Of a stretch of DNA of 64,000 nucleotides, positions 43,896 through 54,868 are shown one piece after another. Source of the stretch: Mixia osmundae IAM 14324 (lineage: Eukaryota; Basidiomycota; Mixiomycetes; Mixiales; Mixiaceae). The stretch lies in NCBI RefSeq assembly GCF_000708205.1, contig NW_014575560.1:498501-562500 (forward strand). Reading direction: 5' to 3'. The position numbers and the translations under genes were made by a program. Under the pieces are notes generated by a model. That model ran no database searches, was not told where the DNA came from, and saw only the letters and a list, made by a program, of their open reading frames with translations. Positions within the stretch are counted from its first letter, which is position 1. Every line of letters starts with the position of its first letter.

Positions 43896-46061
43896 ATGTT
43901 CGCAACTTCTCGAGGTAAGGGTCACTGGGCAAGGCAGATTGAGTCATTCGCTAATGACGCTCGAGCTACAGGGCATCCAACAACGCTGGGGCAGCCCATA
44001 CCCGCGCTGACCGATCATGCGGTGTCCGTCAGTCTGCCAACCTGGCGAGACAACGTAGGCTATGAGGAGGGCGAGGCAAGGGTGGTAGATGCTATGCAGA
44101 CTGGCTATCCTCGCTTCTTCGTGCACAAATCGATTCAGCGTCTGGCAAAACTTCTTCTGCAAGCAGCTCCATCGCGACAAGATGACTCGTCGTCCAATTC
44201 TGAATCATCAGAGGAGATAGCCTGGCTCTTCCCCTCATTCAGGATTGCACAGGACTGTCAGACCTTCCTCGCAAATCGAAGGCCCAGGTTGCCGTCTCGC
44301 TACTCTGCATTTCGCTGTCCTAATGCGGATAATGAGCAAGAGCTTGTCATCCATGCCGTCATTCTTGCGGTGGAGCCGACCAATGCAGGCAAGCAGTACT
44401 GGCAACATTCGGGCAACGGCATCTCCTCCCGGCGAGCAGAGCGAGCGCTCGCACTCATCGCAGGCTCAGCAGCCTATGCGACTAATGGCCATGCCCCACC
44501 ACCCGCCCGACCAGTCAGGGCGGCGAGTGGTCGCGGCTTTGCGCGCAATCGTCACTACGCCAAGAAAGGCTCGATCTCCTCTTCTGCCGACTTACTCGCC
44601 AGTCCAAAGGCGGACGATATGACGAGCTCCATCGACTCACTCGCAAGTAATGGCAGCAGCAGCTCACGAGAGGCGCAGTTGACGGGCTCCAAGGATGGTC
44701 AGCAGGATGAGACGGATCTGACAGCGTACCTTGAGGAGCGATATGGCAGGAATCTCTCTGCCCAATTTGCGCCTCTGGCCAAGCTTGCTCTCCGGCGGCG
44801 TATTGCAGGCTGCATGCGCGACGACGCCACAGACCTTGCCTCACTCCATCAAAGCGATGCGACCGTCAATGAGGATGACAGGCATTTGCTTGCCTCCCTG
44901 GGAGCAACCAACGAAGCTTGTGCGCCTGGCCAAGTGAGCGATCGCGGCGTCAAGGGTCTGACGCCAGATGATGTCTATCTCTATCCCTGCGGCATGGCAG
45001 CCATCTACAACGCCTTTCAGCTTGCATGCCGTACACGTACTTCGCGTCAGCTGCCGCTCGGAAAGAGCATCAGCTTCGGCTTCCCGTACGTGGACACGCT
45101 GAAGATACTGGAAAAGTGGGGACCAGGCTGCCATTTCTTCGGACACGGTCTAGAAGGATGCGTTGACGAGCTCGAGCAGCTTCTCGCTACGAACCGACGC
45201 GACAAGCCCCAGGAGCCTGGTATCCTTGCCCTTTTCTGCGAGTTCCCGTCGAATCCCCTGCTACGATCCCCCAATCTTGTCAGGCTCAGACGACTCGCAG
45301 ATGAATACGGATTCATGCTCGTCGTCGACGAGACGATCGGCAATTTTGTCAATGTTGAGATCTTGCCATTGGCCGACATAGTCGTCAGTAGCATGACGAA
45401 AGTCTTCAGTGGCGATAGCAACGTTATGGGCGGTTGCATGACGTTGAATCCGCTCGGCAAACACTATGATCTGCTCAAAAAGCTTCAGGAGGAATCGTTC
45501 GAGGACAATTACTTCGCGGAAGATGCCGTGTTCATGGAGAGAAACTCGCGAGACTTCCGAAGGCGGATCGGACGGATCAATGACAATGCCGAAGCCTTAT
45601 GCGACATGCTACAGACTCGGGTGCACGATTCGTCAAAGCAGCAATTACCCCCACCCGTGCTCAAAAAGGTATACTATCCAAAGTATATCACTCCCGACAA
45701 TTTTTTGGCTTGCCGACGTCCGATACCTTCTGGCCACATCAACGGTGACCTCGCAGAGAGGCCAGGGTTTGGAGGCTTGTTCAGCATGACATTCACGTCA
45801 ATGCTTGCCTCTCAAGTTTTCTTTGATGCGCTGCCATGCTACAAAGGTCCCTCACTTGGTACCAACTTCACGCTCGCATCGCCCTATGTCATGCTGGCTC
45901 ACTACGGAGAGCTAGACTGGGCGCTCTCTTACGGCGCCGATAGCGGTCTGGTCAGGGTCAGCGTCGGATTGGAAGATCTAGACATGCTGCTCGAGTACTT
46001 TGGCGAGGCTCTTGATCGCGCAGAAGCCCAGGTGTATGCCAAGAGCAACAGCAATGCATGA
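43896..46061 (+). CDS. Cystathionine gamma-synthase-type PLP enzyme
   Basis: Two exons: 43896-43914 and 43972-46061, giving 702 residues. The enzyme joins cysteine with an activated homoserine to make cystathionine (transsulfuration towards methionine). Family text starts at PTTLGQPIPALTDHAVSVSL, with a long variable region (about 120-330) before YLYPCGMAAIYNAF (phosphate-binding), VVDETIGNF (Asp contacts PLP) and SSMTKVFSGDSNVMGG, where Lys483 should carry PLP. Length and the N-terminal insert are usual for fungal Str2/Met7. The 57-nt intron after only six codons is frame-preserving. A Met at 43833 would give a longer product without splicing. The gene diverges from the RecQ helicase. Confidence 0.88.
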   Translation: MFATSRGKGHWARQIESFANDARATGHPTTLGQPIPALTDHAVSVSLPTWRDNVGYEEGEARVVDAMQTGYPRFFVHKSIQRLAKLLLQAAPSRQDDSSSNSESSEEIAWLFPSFRIAQDCQTFLANRRPRLPSRYSAFRCPNADNEQELVIHAVILAVEPTNAGKQYWQHSGNGISSRRAERALALIAGSAAYATNGHAPPPARPVRAASGRGFARNRHYAKKGSISSSADLLASPKADDMTSSIDSLASNGSSSSREAQLTGSKDGQQDETDLTAYLEERYGRNLSAQFAPLAKLALRRRIAGCMRDDATDLASLHQSDATVNEDDRHLLASLGATNEACAPGQVSDRGVKGLTPDDVYLYPCGMAAIYNAFQLACRTRTSRQLPLGKSISFGFPYVDTLKILEKWGPGCHFFGHGLEGCVDELEQLLATNRRDKPQEPGILALFCEFPSNPLLRSPNLVRLRRLADEYGFMLVVDETIGNFVNVEILPLADIVVSSMTKVFSGDSNVMGGCMTLNPLGKHYDLLKKLQEESFEDNYFAEDAVFMERNSRDFRRRIGRINDNAEALCDMLQTRVHDSSKQQLPPPVLKKVYYPKYITPDNFLACRRPIPSGHINGDLAERPGFGGLFSMTFTSMLASQVFFDALPCYKGPSLGTNFTLASPYVMLAHYGELDWALSYGADSGLVRVSVGLEDLDMLLEYFGEALDRAEAQVYAKSNSNA

Positions 46062-46093
46062 AATCTGCTCTTTATAGACGGAACAACAACAGT

Positions 46094-49000
46094 CTATAGC
46101 GACATCACTTGGATGTTCTCACGGATAGTAAAGAGCGTCCGGGCGAGCTGGCCATTCGTCTTCGTAAAGGCTGTTGATTGAGCGACAGCACGCGATTGCT
46201 TTACCAGATAGCTTGTATCGGTTTGTAGAGTCAATGGCAGATCTTCCGACTTTCGCTTAGATGCTTCGCGCTGCTTCGTCTGAACCTCGAATTGGCTGGA
46301 GATGGCAATAGCACGCTCGACCAGATCAGAAGGAATGCCTGCCATCTTGGCGACATTGGGACCGTAAGACTTTGTCGTGGCGCCGTCGACGAGCCGGTAG
46401 AGGAATGTCACCTCGCGAGTGTTGTCGTTCATCTCCGTCGCCATGCAACACGGCCTTATCTGTGTATGATAGGCAAAATCAGAGACGAGCGAGGTGAAGT
46501 GGGTAGCAAAAAAGCCGATGCAATTATTGCGCGTCGCCAGAGCGTGCAATGTGGCGAAGGCGATGGCGTACCCATCGCCCGATTCTGTACCACGTCCGAG
46601 CTCGTCGAGAATGACCAGCGAGCTCATCGAAGCGTCCGAGAGGATCTTTTTGGTATCGTCCATCTCAACCTTGAAGGTTGACGCATTAGCATAGATCTGA
46701 TCTTGTGCTCCCATACGCGTCAAGATGGTGTCTACTGGTGAGAGTTTAGCAGCGGAAGCGGGTACGAAGCAGCCAATCTGAGCCATGATCGTTGCAATTG
46801 CGACAGATCGTAAAAGGGTCGATTTGCCGCTCGCGTTAGCGCCAGTAACAAGCATTGTGCTCTTGGCCGAGGCGCCAAGTTGCACGTCATTTGGGATGAA
46901 ATCGGGCGTCGACGCAAAAATGCAGGGATGTCGCAGATTCTCAAAGTCAACACTCGCTCGATCGCTGTCAACAATGACAGGTCGACAGGATGGCTCTCCT
47001 AAGGCTGCCGACGACTTGGCGAGACTGAGGAGGCAGTCGATCTCTGCAATCAGCTTGACCGCCTGTAGCCAAATGTCGTAGTGCTGATCGAATGCGGCAC
47101 AGAGTCTGCCTTTGAACTGCTTAATCGCCGCGTTGCGTCTCTCACGCGCCTCTTTGAGCTGTCTGACAAGCTTCTCGACTTCGGGGCTGTAGTATCGATG
47201 CCAGTCCTGCATCGATGTCAGCGATGACCTTCGTATGAACAGATGGCCTACCTTGGTCTTGCTCATCTGCGTCCAATTTGATGGTACTTTGATCTTGACG
47301 GGAACCTGCACTTGATAGATTCTGACCGGCCAACAAGGTCAGCTTCAAGGTGCAGAGATAAAGTAGGTTCGTACTCTTTTGTGCCTATATCTTTAAATGT
47401 CAAGTCGTTGCTCTTGAGGTTGCGGCGATACTGGGACAGACAGTCGTACAAATCCTTCTCGATAGCAACGACGGCATCGACGCAGTCGTCATAGAGTGTG
47501 TCAGCGCCAGAGAGTGGCACCAGCTCGTGCTCTTCGACCTGGAACAGACCTCGTAGTTTCTCTACTAGTGGTACAAGATCAGGCGCACTCGCGATCGTCT
47601 GCGCAAGACCAGCAGCCGGAAGAGTTTTTGCGATGCTTCCGAGTCGGCCGAGCAGCCTGTCGATCTGTTCGAAGCATGTGACGACCCTATCAAAGTCCTT
47701 GGTCTTGATCGTGCCCGCGTGAATGCGACTGATAAGACGTTCGAGATCCGGCATCGTCTTTGTCGCCTTTTCGAACGTATTGGCAAAGTCGGCATGCTCG
47801 ATGAGGCAGGCAACGATCTCTAAGCGAGCGTTGATAGCTGATGCCGCCCGCAGGGGTTGACAGACCCACCCTTTCAGCATTCTCGTGCCGAATGGTGTGA
47901 CGCATCGACTGAGCAGGCTGATCAATGTACCTTCTGATCCACCTTGACTGTTCTGCAAGACTTCGAGATGCGCAAGCGTTTGGCCATCAAGAACCATCCG
48001 TTCGCCAGATCGAACGGGATCAAAGAGCTGAAAGTTGCCTGTCGTCACGAGATCTTTGTCGAGATTGAGCGAGCGAAGATAGGCGATAAGGCCGCCTAAT
48101 GCAGACATAGCTTGCTCATTGTCGTAGATCTGCGTGATGGGAGCAGGCACGGCTCGATTGACAGCTGCAAAGATGCGATGGATGTCCCCCTTGCCGTCTG
48201 CAAAGTCTGCCGCCTTGAGGGCGTTCCACGTGCATTGAAGCGGTAACACATTGCGTAGTATGCGTGTGGTTGCCTGTGATAGATTGACACGCTCGTGCAC
48301 AAGCTCGCGAGGACGAAGCAGGCGGAGCGTGGTCTCGAGCTTGGTTCGACAGATATCGTCGGCAAAGGCGATAATCCTGAACTCGGCAGTAGATGCATCG
48401 AGTACGCAGAGACCAAACTGGGGCCGTGCGCTTGAACTTGGGGTGTATTCTCTGATAGCAATGCAGTGTTGCGACAGATCATCGCTGAGCATACGTTCGT
48501 CGACGATGGTACCACTCGTGAGAACACAATTCAGTTCGCGCTGGACAATCTTTTTGGACGAAGCTTTCTCGCCAGCAGATTTTGCGTCTTTATGTCGCAT
48601 CTCCATGCCTATCGCAGTCTCTGCCTGATCGACCCGACCTACTTTGTAACCTTGCGCCAGGAACTTAGCAGCCCAAAAGTCAAAGGTGGCCTCCGGCACG
48701 CCGACCATGCACATTTTGACGCGATCTGTGAGCTTGAGACCAAACTCGCTATGACCGATCCGAGCATCGTTTTCATAAAGTTCATAGAATTTGCCTTTTT
48801 GGAAGAAGAGCACAGTGTCAAAGTGGTTCTTTTTGATCTCCCAGAACTGTTGCTCGAATTGCGTCAGGTTCTCCATCGCTTTTGTCGGAACGTAGAGTGT
48901 AGAAGGATCATAGTCGGCATGGCCTGGTCGATTTTTGTTTGCGTCTCTTGGATCGACGAGAAACTCGAAAGCGTCTTCCTTGGCTTTTTGCTTGATTTTT

Positions 49001-49978
49001 TCTAGCTCTGCCCGAGACTTGTGTGCACCTCCGCCCAAGGATTGTGGGCCCGTACCAACTTCACCTTCGTCACGAATGGCCGAACCGATTTGAACGGCAC
49101 GAATCGCTTTGCGAGCGGCTTCGCGCTGCTTTGCGAGAGGTGCCAGCTTTTGCGGCTTGTCGTCGTCTTCGCTGAGCTCGAGTTCGCTAGCGCTCCGTTC
49201 GGACTCGGCCGGCTTCGCTCTTGCTTTGCTCTTGCTCGAGGATTTTGCAGGGCGCTTCTTTGTCGACGGACGGGGTGCTGGCGAAAGCGACGCGTCGGAA
49301 CGCAAGTCTTCACTGCTTGCTACGCTGAGCAGGTCAGGGGAGGCCTTGTCATCTTGGTCGATCTTGTAATCAGATTCATCGTCAGAGTCGAGCACAACCT
49401 TGCTTTTCTTTCGCGTTGTCGCCTTTGAGCTCTTGGGCTCATCGTCATCATCCTCACTCTCAGCGTAGCTCACAGCCGAGGCGCGCTTGCCGGTCTTTCG
49501 CGGGATGAGCGAAGCAGACGAGCGTTGCGCAGGCACAGGACTGGAGCTGAGGACTGTTGGCTCGGACGACACGTTGACAGACGCGGGCTCTGGATCTGAT
49601 GTAGGTGGCGTGGAGGAGTCGAGCTTACTCTTCTTGGCTCGAGCGAGTGATGGGCTCTTGGACACGCGCTTGCGGGTGCTGCTCGTGCCATTTGACTCGT
49701 TCGCGAGGCTCTGGCTTGAGTCTGCTTGTGGAGCAGGTGACGACGAGGCTGGCTTGCTAGATGATGCGATCGAACGTGCCTTGCCATCTAGAGGTAATAT
49801 GGGGCTCGTCGAGGGGCTGTCTGCGCTCGCTGCCGGCTTGGGCTTGCCGAAGAAGCCTAGCAAGGTCCTGTACAGTCGCGCTGCTCTGAGACTCTTTCAA
49901 AGGTGCGGGACAGGGCATGACTTGCCTTTGTTTCATCTTGCCATCACTATCGCCATCCTTGGCCGTGCTTTTGGCCAT
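46094..49978 (-). CDS. MSH6: Msh6 mismatch-recognition MutS homologue
   Basis: Exons, complement: 49978-49926, 49867-47375, 47321-46094, giving 1257 residues. The 53-base first exon is joined by a GC-AG intron (49925-49868, starting GCAAGT) to the second. The joint creates QRTLLGFF (residues 17-24), an exact Q-x2-L-x2-FF PCNA-binding box in the place expected for Msh6. The mismatch-binding motif is present (FWEIKKNHFDTVLFFQKGKFYELYE split over about 365-390). The ATPase core shows VTGANASGKST where MutS proteins usually have TGPNMGGKST, then DELGRGTESGDG and FATHFTSL. The second joint gives KEIYQVQVPVKIKVPSNW, as in other Msh6. The altered Walker A still fits GxxxxGKS. It is convergent with the cystathionine synthase, about 30 bases apart. 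Confidence 0.92.
49868..49925 (-). other. GC-AG intron creating the Msh6 PIP box
   Basis: Opens GCAAGT, closes GTACAG, 58 nt. Splicing at this GC donor joins AAA CAA AG to G ACC TTG and produces the PCNA-interaction box. The alternative GT donor four bases downstream puts the rest of MSH6 out of frame. Confidence 0.75.
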
Positions 49979-50064
49979 GTCGGCAGCCTGTAGGTGCACT
50001 GACTGCTCAGCAAAGAGCCAGTCTCGTGCCAACGCGCAACTCGGAAGAGATCGACGCGACGGCC

Positions 50065-50091
50065 GGCGACGACGACGACGACGACGACGAG
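50065..50091. repeat. GAC/CGA trinucleotide repeat
   Basis: About eight GAC units in the 136-base interval between the divergent MSH6 and p24 starts, 24-50 bases before the p24 ATG. It presumably lies in a 5' UTR. Confidence 0.8.
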
Positions 50092-50114
50092 AGCGCGCAC
50101 TGCGAGCGGCAGAG

Positions 50115-50995
50115 ATGATCCCAAGGCCATGGCTAGTCTGGCTAGCGTGCATACTCGCATGCAGCACACGAGTCCAGGCACTCTACTTCTACCTTCAGGC
50201 AGGCGAGCAAAAGTGTTTCCTCGAAGATTTGCCAAATCACACGATCGTCGTCGGTACGGACCTGTTATGATCTGCAGGCGTGGATGCTCAGCCCTTCAGT
50301 GATGGCAGGCAATTACAAGGCCGAAGAATGGTCGGACGAACGACAGGCTTTCCACATGAACGAGGCGCTGGGAATCCAAGTGACCGTTGAGGTCAGGCCT
50401 CGCTTGTGCTTTGGCGCCTGTGCTCTACTCAGCGACGCACGCCCGCACAGGATCTAGAGACCAAGGAGATGGTCGTCAACACTCGCGGGATACCTCACGG
50501 CAAGTTTACCTTTACCTCGCACGATGCAGGCGACCATCAGATCTGCTTGCGTACAAAGTCAGTCGATGCCTGCTTGAGCTGTCCTGGCAGTCATCTTGAT
50601 GGCCACGAGGACAGTGCTTCGGTCAGCTGGCTCGTCTCCAATCCACGGGTGAGGCTCTCGCTCGACATAGCCATCGGGCAATCGAAAGTGGATGAGCAAG
50701 ATGAGAAAGACCACGTACACGATCTTGCTGCCAAAGTCAGAGATCTCAACAAGCGTCTCGAGGATATCAGGAACGAGCAACAGTTCCAACGAGAACGGGA
50801 GCACGAGTTCCGCAGTCTCAGCGAGATCGCCAACTCTCGCGCGGTCTGGTGGAGTCTGTTCCAGATGGTCGTCCTCTTTGCTACTTGCGCCTGGCAACTT
50901 CGCCACTTACGAGTTCGTCTCTCTCGCTGTGTTTACATTGATCCCATGTCTTACTGGCCGTGCAGACCTTTTTCACGAACAAAAAGCTCGTATAG
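50115..50995 (+). CDS. p24 (EMP24/GOLD) family cargo receptor
   Basis: Four exons: 50115-50253, 50309-50391, 50451-50912, 50966-50995, giving 237 residues. p24 proteins cycle between ER and Golgi in COPII and COPI vesicles and help sort GPI proteins. A signal peptide (WLVWLACILACSTRVQA) is followed by the GOLD domain beginning LYFYLQAGEQKCFLEDLP. The motif HQICLRTKSVDACLSCPG carries extra cysteines. A coiled coil (KVRDLNKRLEDIRNEQQFQ) precedes the single membrane helix, and the tail ends FFTNKKLV, with the FF (COPII) and dilysine-like (COPI) signals. The last exon encodes only ten codons but supplies the whole tail. Closest in style to the delta/Erv25 or gamma type; not decided. Confidence 0.87.
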
Positions 50996-51090
50996 AGCAT
51001 GCAAGCTTACGCAGCCATGTTGTACCCTAGTCAGATCACGACAGGTAGATGATGCAGTGATAGTGACAATCAACATTGCTTCGCATTAGA

Positions 51091-53012
51091 TCATGGCGTG
51101 AACAGCTGCCAGTCTTTCGGTCTCTGGCCGGTCGATGCAGGGGGCGGCGTAAGCAGACCCACCGTGCCAGGCGTTTCTCGCTCTGACACAAAAGGCTGCG
51201 GAGCCGAGTCGGGTATATATCCTCCATTTAGCGGCGTGGTCTGCCTAACCGGCTGACGTACAGCTGCGGCAGGAGGAATATAAGAGCCCGAGTCGGGTTG
51301 AGTGAGATCTTCGTCCACCGCTATCGTCACTTCTTCCGCGTTGGCCATGTGAGGCCCTTTGCCGTTTGTGGCAAGAGGCTCGGATCTCTCCTGTGTGGAC
51401 TGAACGCCGAGCTCTTCCTCCAGTGCGTCATCATCGGCCAGATCGTCTTCGCCAAAGACTTCCATCTCGGGCGGAATCTGAGACTGACTGGCAGGTCTGA
51501 AGAGTGGAGGCTGCTCCATGAGTACGTCTCGTAGATTCTGAGTGGGTAGATCAGAGCGAGAACGTTGACTTGCAGATGGACGAGGATGAGGTGCGGGCTG
51601 CTGGGAAGTCGACATCGGCACTTGGGATGGTACACGATGGCGTGGCAGAGGAGGCGGTGGCATGACAGATGTTTTGCCGTTCTGTCTCGTCCGTGCGTCT
51701 GATTCTTCCTTTATATCGGCGGGATCGTCATCAGACGTCGCCAGAACAAACTCGGTCACGAATTCATCGCAGACGACACGAACGAGGAAGGGACTGGGTG
51801 ATTATGTCAGGATGCTTCATGTCCGGACAGAGCGCGAGGGCTTGCCTGCCACCATTGGTGAAGCCTGCTTCGATAGCAAAGCCAATGCCGTTTGCGAAAT
51901 CGACGATTGATTTGAACTCTTTGAGGCCGAGAGTGATGAGCGGATTGCCATGAATTTCGTATGCATCGTACTCTTCGGTCTCCATCATGACGGTCGTGGC
52001 CATCGGCCTGTGCTTGAAAATTTCACTTGCCGCTGGTATTCTGATCAGATAGGCAGCAGTAAAGCAGTCATGTGGACTGACACATGCCAGGTTTGAGCTG
52101 GGCGTCTTCGAAGCTCTTGATCTTGACGAGCGCATCAGTGAAGAAGAATGTGACTTCCTCGGTGCCTGCTCGGGCGAGCGGTTTGTCAGTTATGGGCCAA
52201 TTGACAAAGAGCCCGACATGCCTCCTCTCTTGCCCCAGAAGTGATTTGCGAGGTCTTTGAGCGTTCTCGGTGCTGCGACATAGCGCGAAGTACAGCTCTG
52301 CCAGCTGACGACGGCCACTTTACACTCTTGCTCGCCATAGGTCACCCGATGAGTCTTGACGATGCCTTATGAGCGTTGGCGTGTCAGCAGCAGTCCAATC
52401 TCTCTAGAGGCACGCGATTGACCATTCTTGAGCACGAGTCGAATGACGAGACGATGGCCTTCGAGATCTCCGTCGCTGCTGTCTGCTGTTGAGCCAGACA
52501 GATTTGTCGCTCTAAGGGAGTTTGTGGTCGTGAGGGAGCACTCTATGACGTCTTGCGTGATCACGCTGGGTCGCAGGACTGAAGTCAAGGCCTGATAGAT
52601 CTCATCAGCAGCGCGTGGACGGAAGGAGCCGTGACACACCTTTGCGACGATGGACATCTGCAGCGTCTTGCCCGTACGAGGATGAGTCGATGTGGATCTG
52701 CCGCTCGTCGCGTCTGACGAGCTTGTGCCGTCTCTGTCGAGTTGGGCAGTATCTTCATTGGATGATCCGGTGATGCAATATTTGGAGAAGAATGTCGGAC
52801 GGAGGTCGAACTGAGCAAACGAGGAGAGCGAGGCAGATATGGCCGATAATTTGAGATTATCATCGTTGCCGTTGAGGGAGATCTCATCGCCGAACTTTGC
52901 CAGACAGATCAGACACTTTGATAGCTCTGTGAGTCTCCATCAGTCACGATCAGGCGACACAATGCACAAGATGCTCACGTCTGAGACTATCGAGCCCGAG
53001 CGTGACGTCCAT
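51091..53012 (-). CDS. Rad9, 9-1-1 checkpoint clamp subunit
   Basis: Exons, complement: 53012-52979, 52926-52640, 52591-52423, 52365-52222, 52165-52084, 52040-51846, 51793-51091, giving 537 residues. Like metazoan/S. pombe Rad9, it should form a PCNA-like ring with Rad1 and Hus1 and activate the ATR kinase. Blocks: LRQLSKCLICLAKFGDEISL and FFSKYCIT (first PCNA-like fold); YGEQECKVAVVSWQSC; then EEVTFFFTDALVKIKSFED and FKSIVDFANGIGFAIEAGF (second fold), closed by PFLVRVVCDEFVTEFVLATS. A disordered Pro/Ser tail follows, as usual for the phosphorylated Rad9 tail. Two introns look GC-AG: 51845-51794 (GCAAGC, strong) and 52221-52166 (GCATGT, less sure). The 48-nt intron 52639-52592 keeps frame. 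The name RAD9 differs in budding yeast, so no symbol is given. Confidence 0.87.
51794..51845 (-). other. GC-AG intron in the Rad9 gene
   Basis: Opens GCAAGC, closes ACCCAG, 52 nt. Splicing gives NGGSPFLVRVVCDEFVTEF, restoring Rad9-type sequence across the joint, whereas read-through gives a stop and no similarity. Confidence 0.7.
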
Positions 53013-53088
53013 AGGTCGTCTGCTCGACGCGACGCTGTCGACAAAGCCGACATCGCCAACAGCAGCAGCCGTCACTCACTCGGTCAAC

Positions 53089-54030
53089 ATGGTCAATCCG
53101 AGGGTCTTCCTCGACTTGTCCATAGGGGATGAGCCGGCAGGCCGAGTGGTGGCCGAGCTGTTCATCGATTCCGTGCCCAAGACGGTGGAGAACTTCAGGT
53201 GCCTATGTACCGGTGAAAAGGGCGTGTCAGCCTCGACCGGCCGAGCGTATCACTACAAGGGCACCCGCCTACATCGTATCGTAGCAGGCTTCATGATCTT
53301 GGGAGGTGACACTTCCGTCAAAGGCAACGGAAGCGGGGGCGAGAGTGTCTATGATGAACGTACTTTTGACGATGAGGATCTCAGTCGGCCTATCGACCAA
53401 GCAGGCTTGCTCGTCATGGCCAACAGAGGACCCAACACGAACGCTTCGCAGTTCTTCATCACCGTCGAGGCGGCAGAGCACCTCAATGGCAAGCATGTCG
53501 TCTTTGGCCGGCTCGTTGCAGGCCTGGCCATCGTCCAGAAAGTGTCTGAGCTGCCCGTCGGTCCCAAGAATACACCCCTCGAGAGTGTCACGGTCACTCA
53601 CTGCGGTGAGCTAGAGCTACGGAAAGTCGTCGTACCGCGGACGTCTCCCTCTCGTGCAAGAGACTCGCGCTCGAGGTCGCTCACCCCGTCCGATGATGAC
53701 AAGGCACGCAAGGAGCGCAAACGAAAGCCTAGGCATCACTCGTCCGATCATAGAAAGTCTAGGCACCGCTCGAGCAAGCCAGCCGGCGCAGAAGATGCAG
53801 AGCGCAAGGAGAGAGACGAGCAAGCACGCACCGCCGAGGTTGCCGCCAGAGAGCGGGCTGATCGAGAGGCGGAAGACAAGCGCAGGCAGCGAGCGCGAGA
53901 GCTGGCAGAGCTCAAGAACCGGTTCGGCGATGACCTGGCAAAAGGACCCGCAGATGCTTCTGGCGTACGCTACAAAGGACGGGGCGCTATGCGATACGGC
54001 AGCTCGCAGAGCGGCATGCGATCGTATTGA
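53089..54030 (+). CDS. SR-type cyclophilin peptidyl-prolyl isomerase
   Basis: A single exon of 313 residues, the only intron-free conserved gene in the window. Residues about 4-175 are a cyclophilin fold: VFLDLSIGDEPAGRVVAELF, RIVAGFMILGGD, NTNASQFFITVE and HVVFGRLVAG. The active-site Arg and Phe are retained (LHRIVAGFMILGGD); the usual tryptophan of cyclosporin binding appears as His (NGKHVVFG). The C-terminal 140 residues are RS/RK-rich and charged, as in nuclear cyclophilins linked to splicing (PPIG/Cyp-RS type). It diverges from the Rad9 gene with 76 bases between start codons. Confidence 0.88.
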   Translation: MVNPRVFLDLSIGDEPAGRVVAELFIDSVPKTVENFRCLCTGEKGVSASTGRAYHYKGTRLHRIVAGFMILGGDTSVKGNGSGGESVYDERTFDDEDLSRPIDQAGLLVMANRGPNTNASQFFITVEAAEHLNGKHVVFGRLVAGLAIVQKVSELPVGPKNTPLESVTVTHCGELELRKVVVPRTSPSRARDSRSRSLTPSDDDKARKERKRKPRHHSSDHRKSRHRSSKPAGAEDAERKERDEQARTAEVAARERADREAEDKRRQRARELAELKNRFGDDLAKGPADASGVRYKGRGAMRYGSSQSGMRSY

Positions 54031-54062
54031 TACAACATCATTGCATGCTGTTTCGGGCACTA

Positions 54063-54868
54063 CTATAGGGTCGAGACGGACCAGAGATCATCAGCCAAGT
54101 AGTGTACTGATTCTATGCCATGGCCTTTATTGATCGATCTGATCTCATCGGTCGACATCTTCATCAGACCTATCGCGCACGCATGCTCCTTGCCTTGAGC
54201 GAATATACCGACCGCTCTGTCTGCTGGTATGCTGTCCGGTAATGAAGCGCCTTTGGAGGTCAGTCCCGGGCTGTGTTGCTCGGTCAGCGAACCAAATCGG
54301 GCTGCTTTCACGCTCGACCGTACCACATGATGTTGGCACCTGCAAGGACAAACTTGATAGCCCCTCTGTCGACTTGCACCCTCGGTAGGATCTGTGGATC
54401 TGTCCGTAGCAAGAACTTGAGCGGTCAATCTGGAGAGCGGTACGCGACGGACACCGGTGCAGTAGCTTGAGCGTGGGATAGTACGGCCCATCAAAGTGTT
54501 GGAAGAAGAGCGGTTCTCCGTCCTTGACGAGCAGGGAGACGTGCTCCCGACTGTCGGGGCAGCATGAGCACACGCAAACGCAAGTGGATCAACTGGCTGC
54601 ACACCATTTGACAAGCGTAAGGTCGTCTTTCTTCGGCCATAGCTCCTCTAGAAGTATGCGCTCTTGGTCTGAGCCTTCTTTGGGTGCCACGGCGTCTCCG
54701 AGGTGTGGCATTTGCTCGAGTAGCTTGGCTCTGATGTTCCTCTGGACTGATGATTTCACTTTCGTCGAGGTCGCAATGTCCTCCTTTGGCGTGAACCTGG
54801 AGGCGCGAGGGCTCCGTCTGAGCAAGTGCTTGAGTGTGCTGCATGCTATCTGCTCACTTTTTGAACAT
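54063..54868 (-). CDS. TMA20: MCTS1/Tma20 PUA-domain translation factor
   Basis: Exons, complement: 54868-54858, 54796-54605, 54550-54453, 54399-54324, 54270-54063, giving 194 residues (human MCTS1 has 181). With Tma22/DENR it recycles post-termination 40S subunits and supports re-initiation. The 11-base first exon encodes MFK and part of the second Lys; splicing gives MFKKFTPKED, as in MCTS1 (MFKKFDEKE). Later text is typical: [60 protein letters not shown] (PUA core) and [19 protein letters not shown] short acidic insert near residues 40-52 explains the extra length. Confidence 0.88.

Noticed and set aside
43765-43947. RecQ start at 43947
   Set aside because: It would overlap the start of the divergent cystathionine synthase gene, and the extra residues are unremarkable. 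It was kept only as an alternative.
47306-47334. A 29-nt intron in MSH6
   Set aside because: Too short for this genome. A 53-nt intron at 47374-47322 rejoins KEIYQVQVPVKIKVP as expected for Msh6.
49868-49929. GT donor at the end of MSH6 exon 1
   Set aside because: Using it shifts the frame against the whole MutS core. The GC donor four bases upstream gives the exact PIP box.
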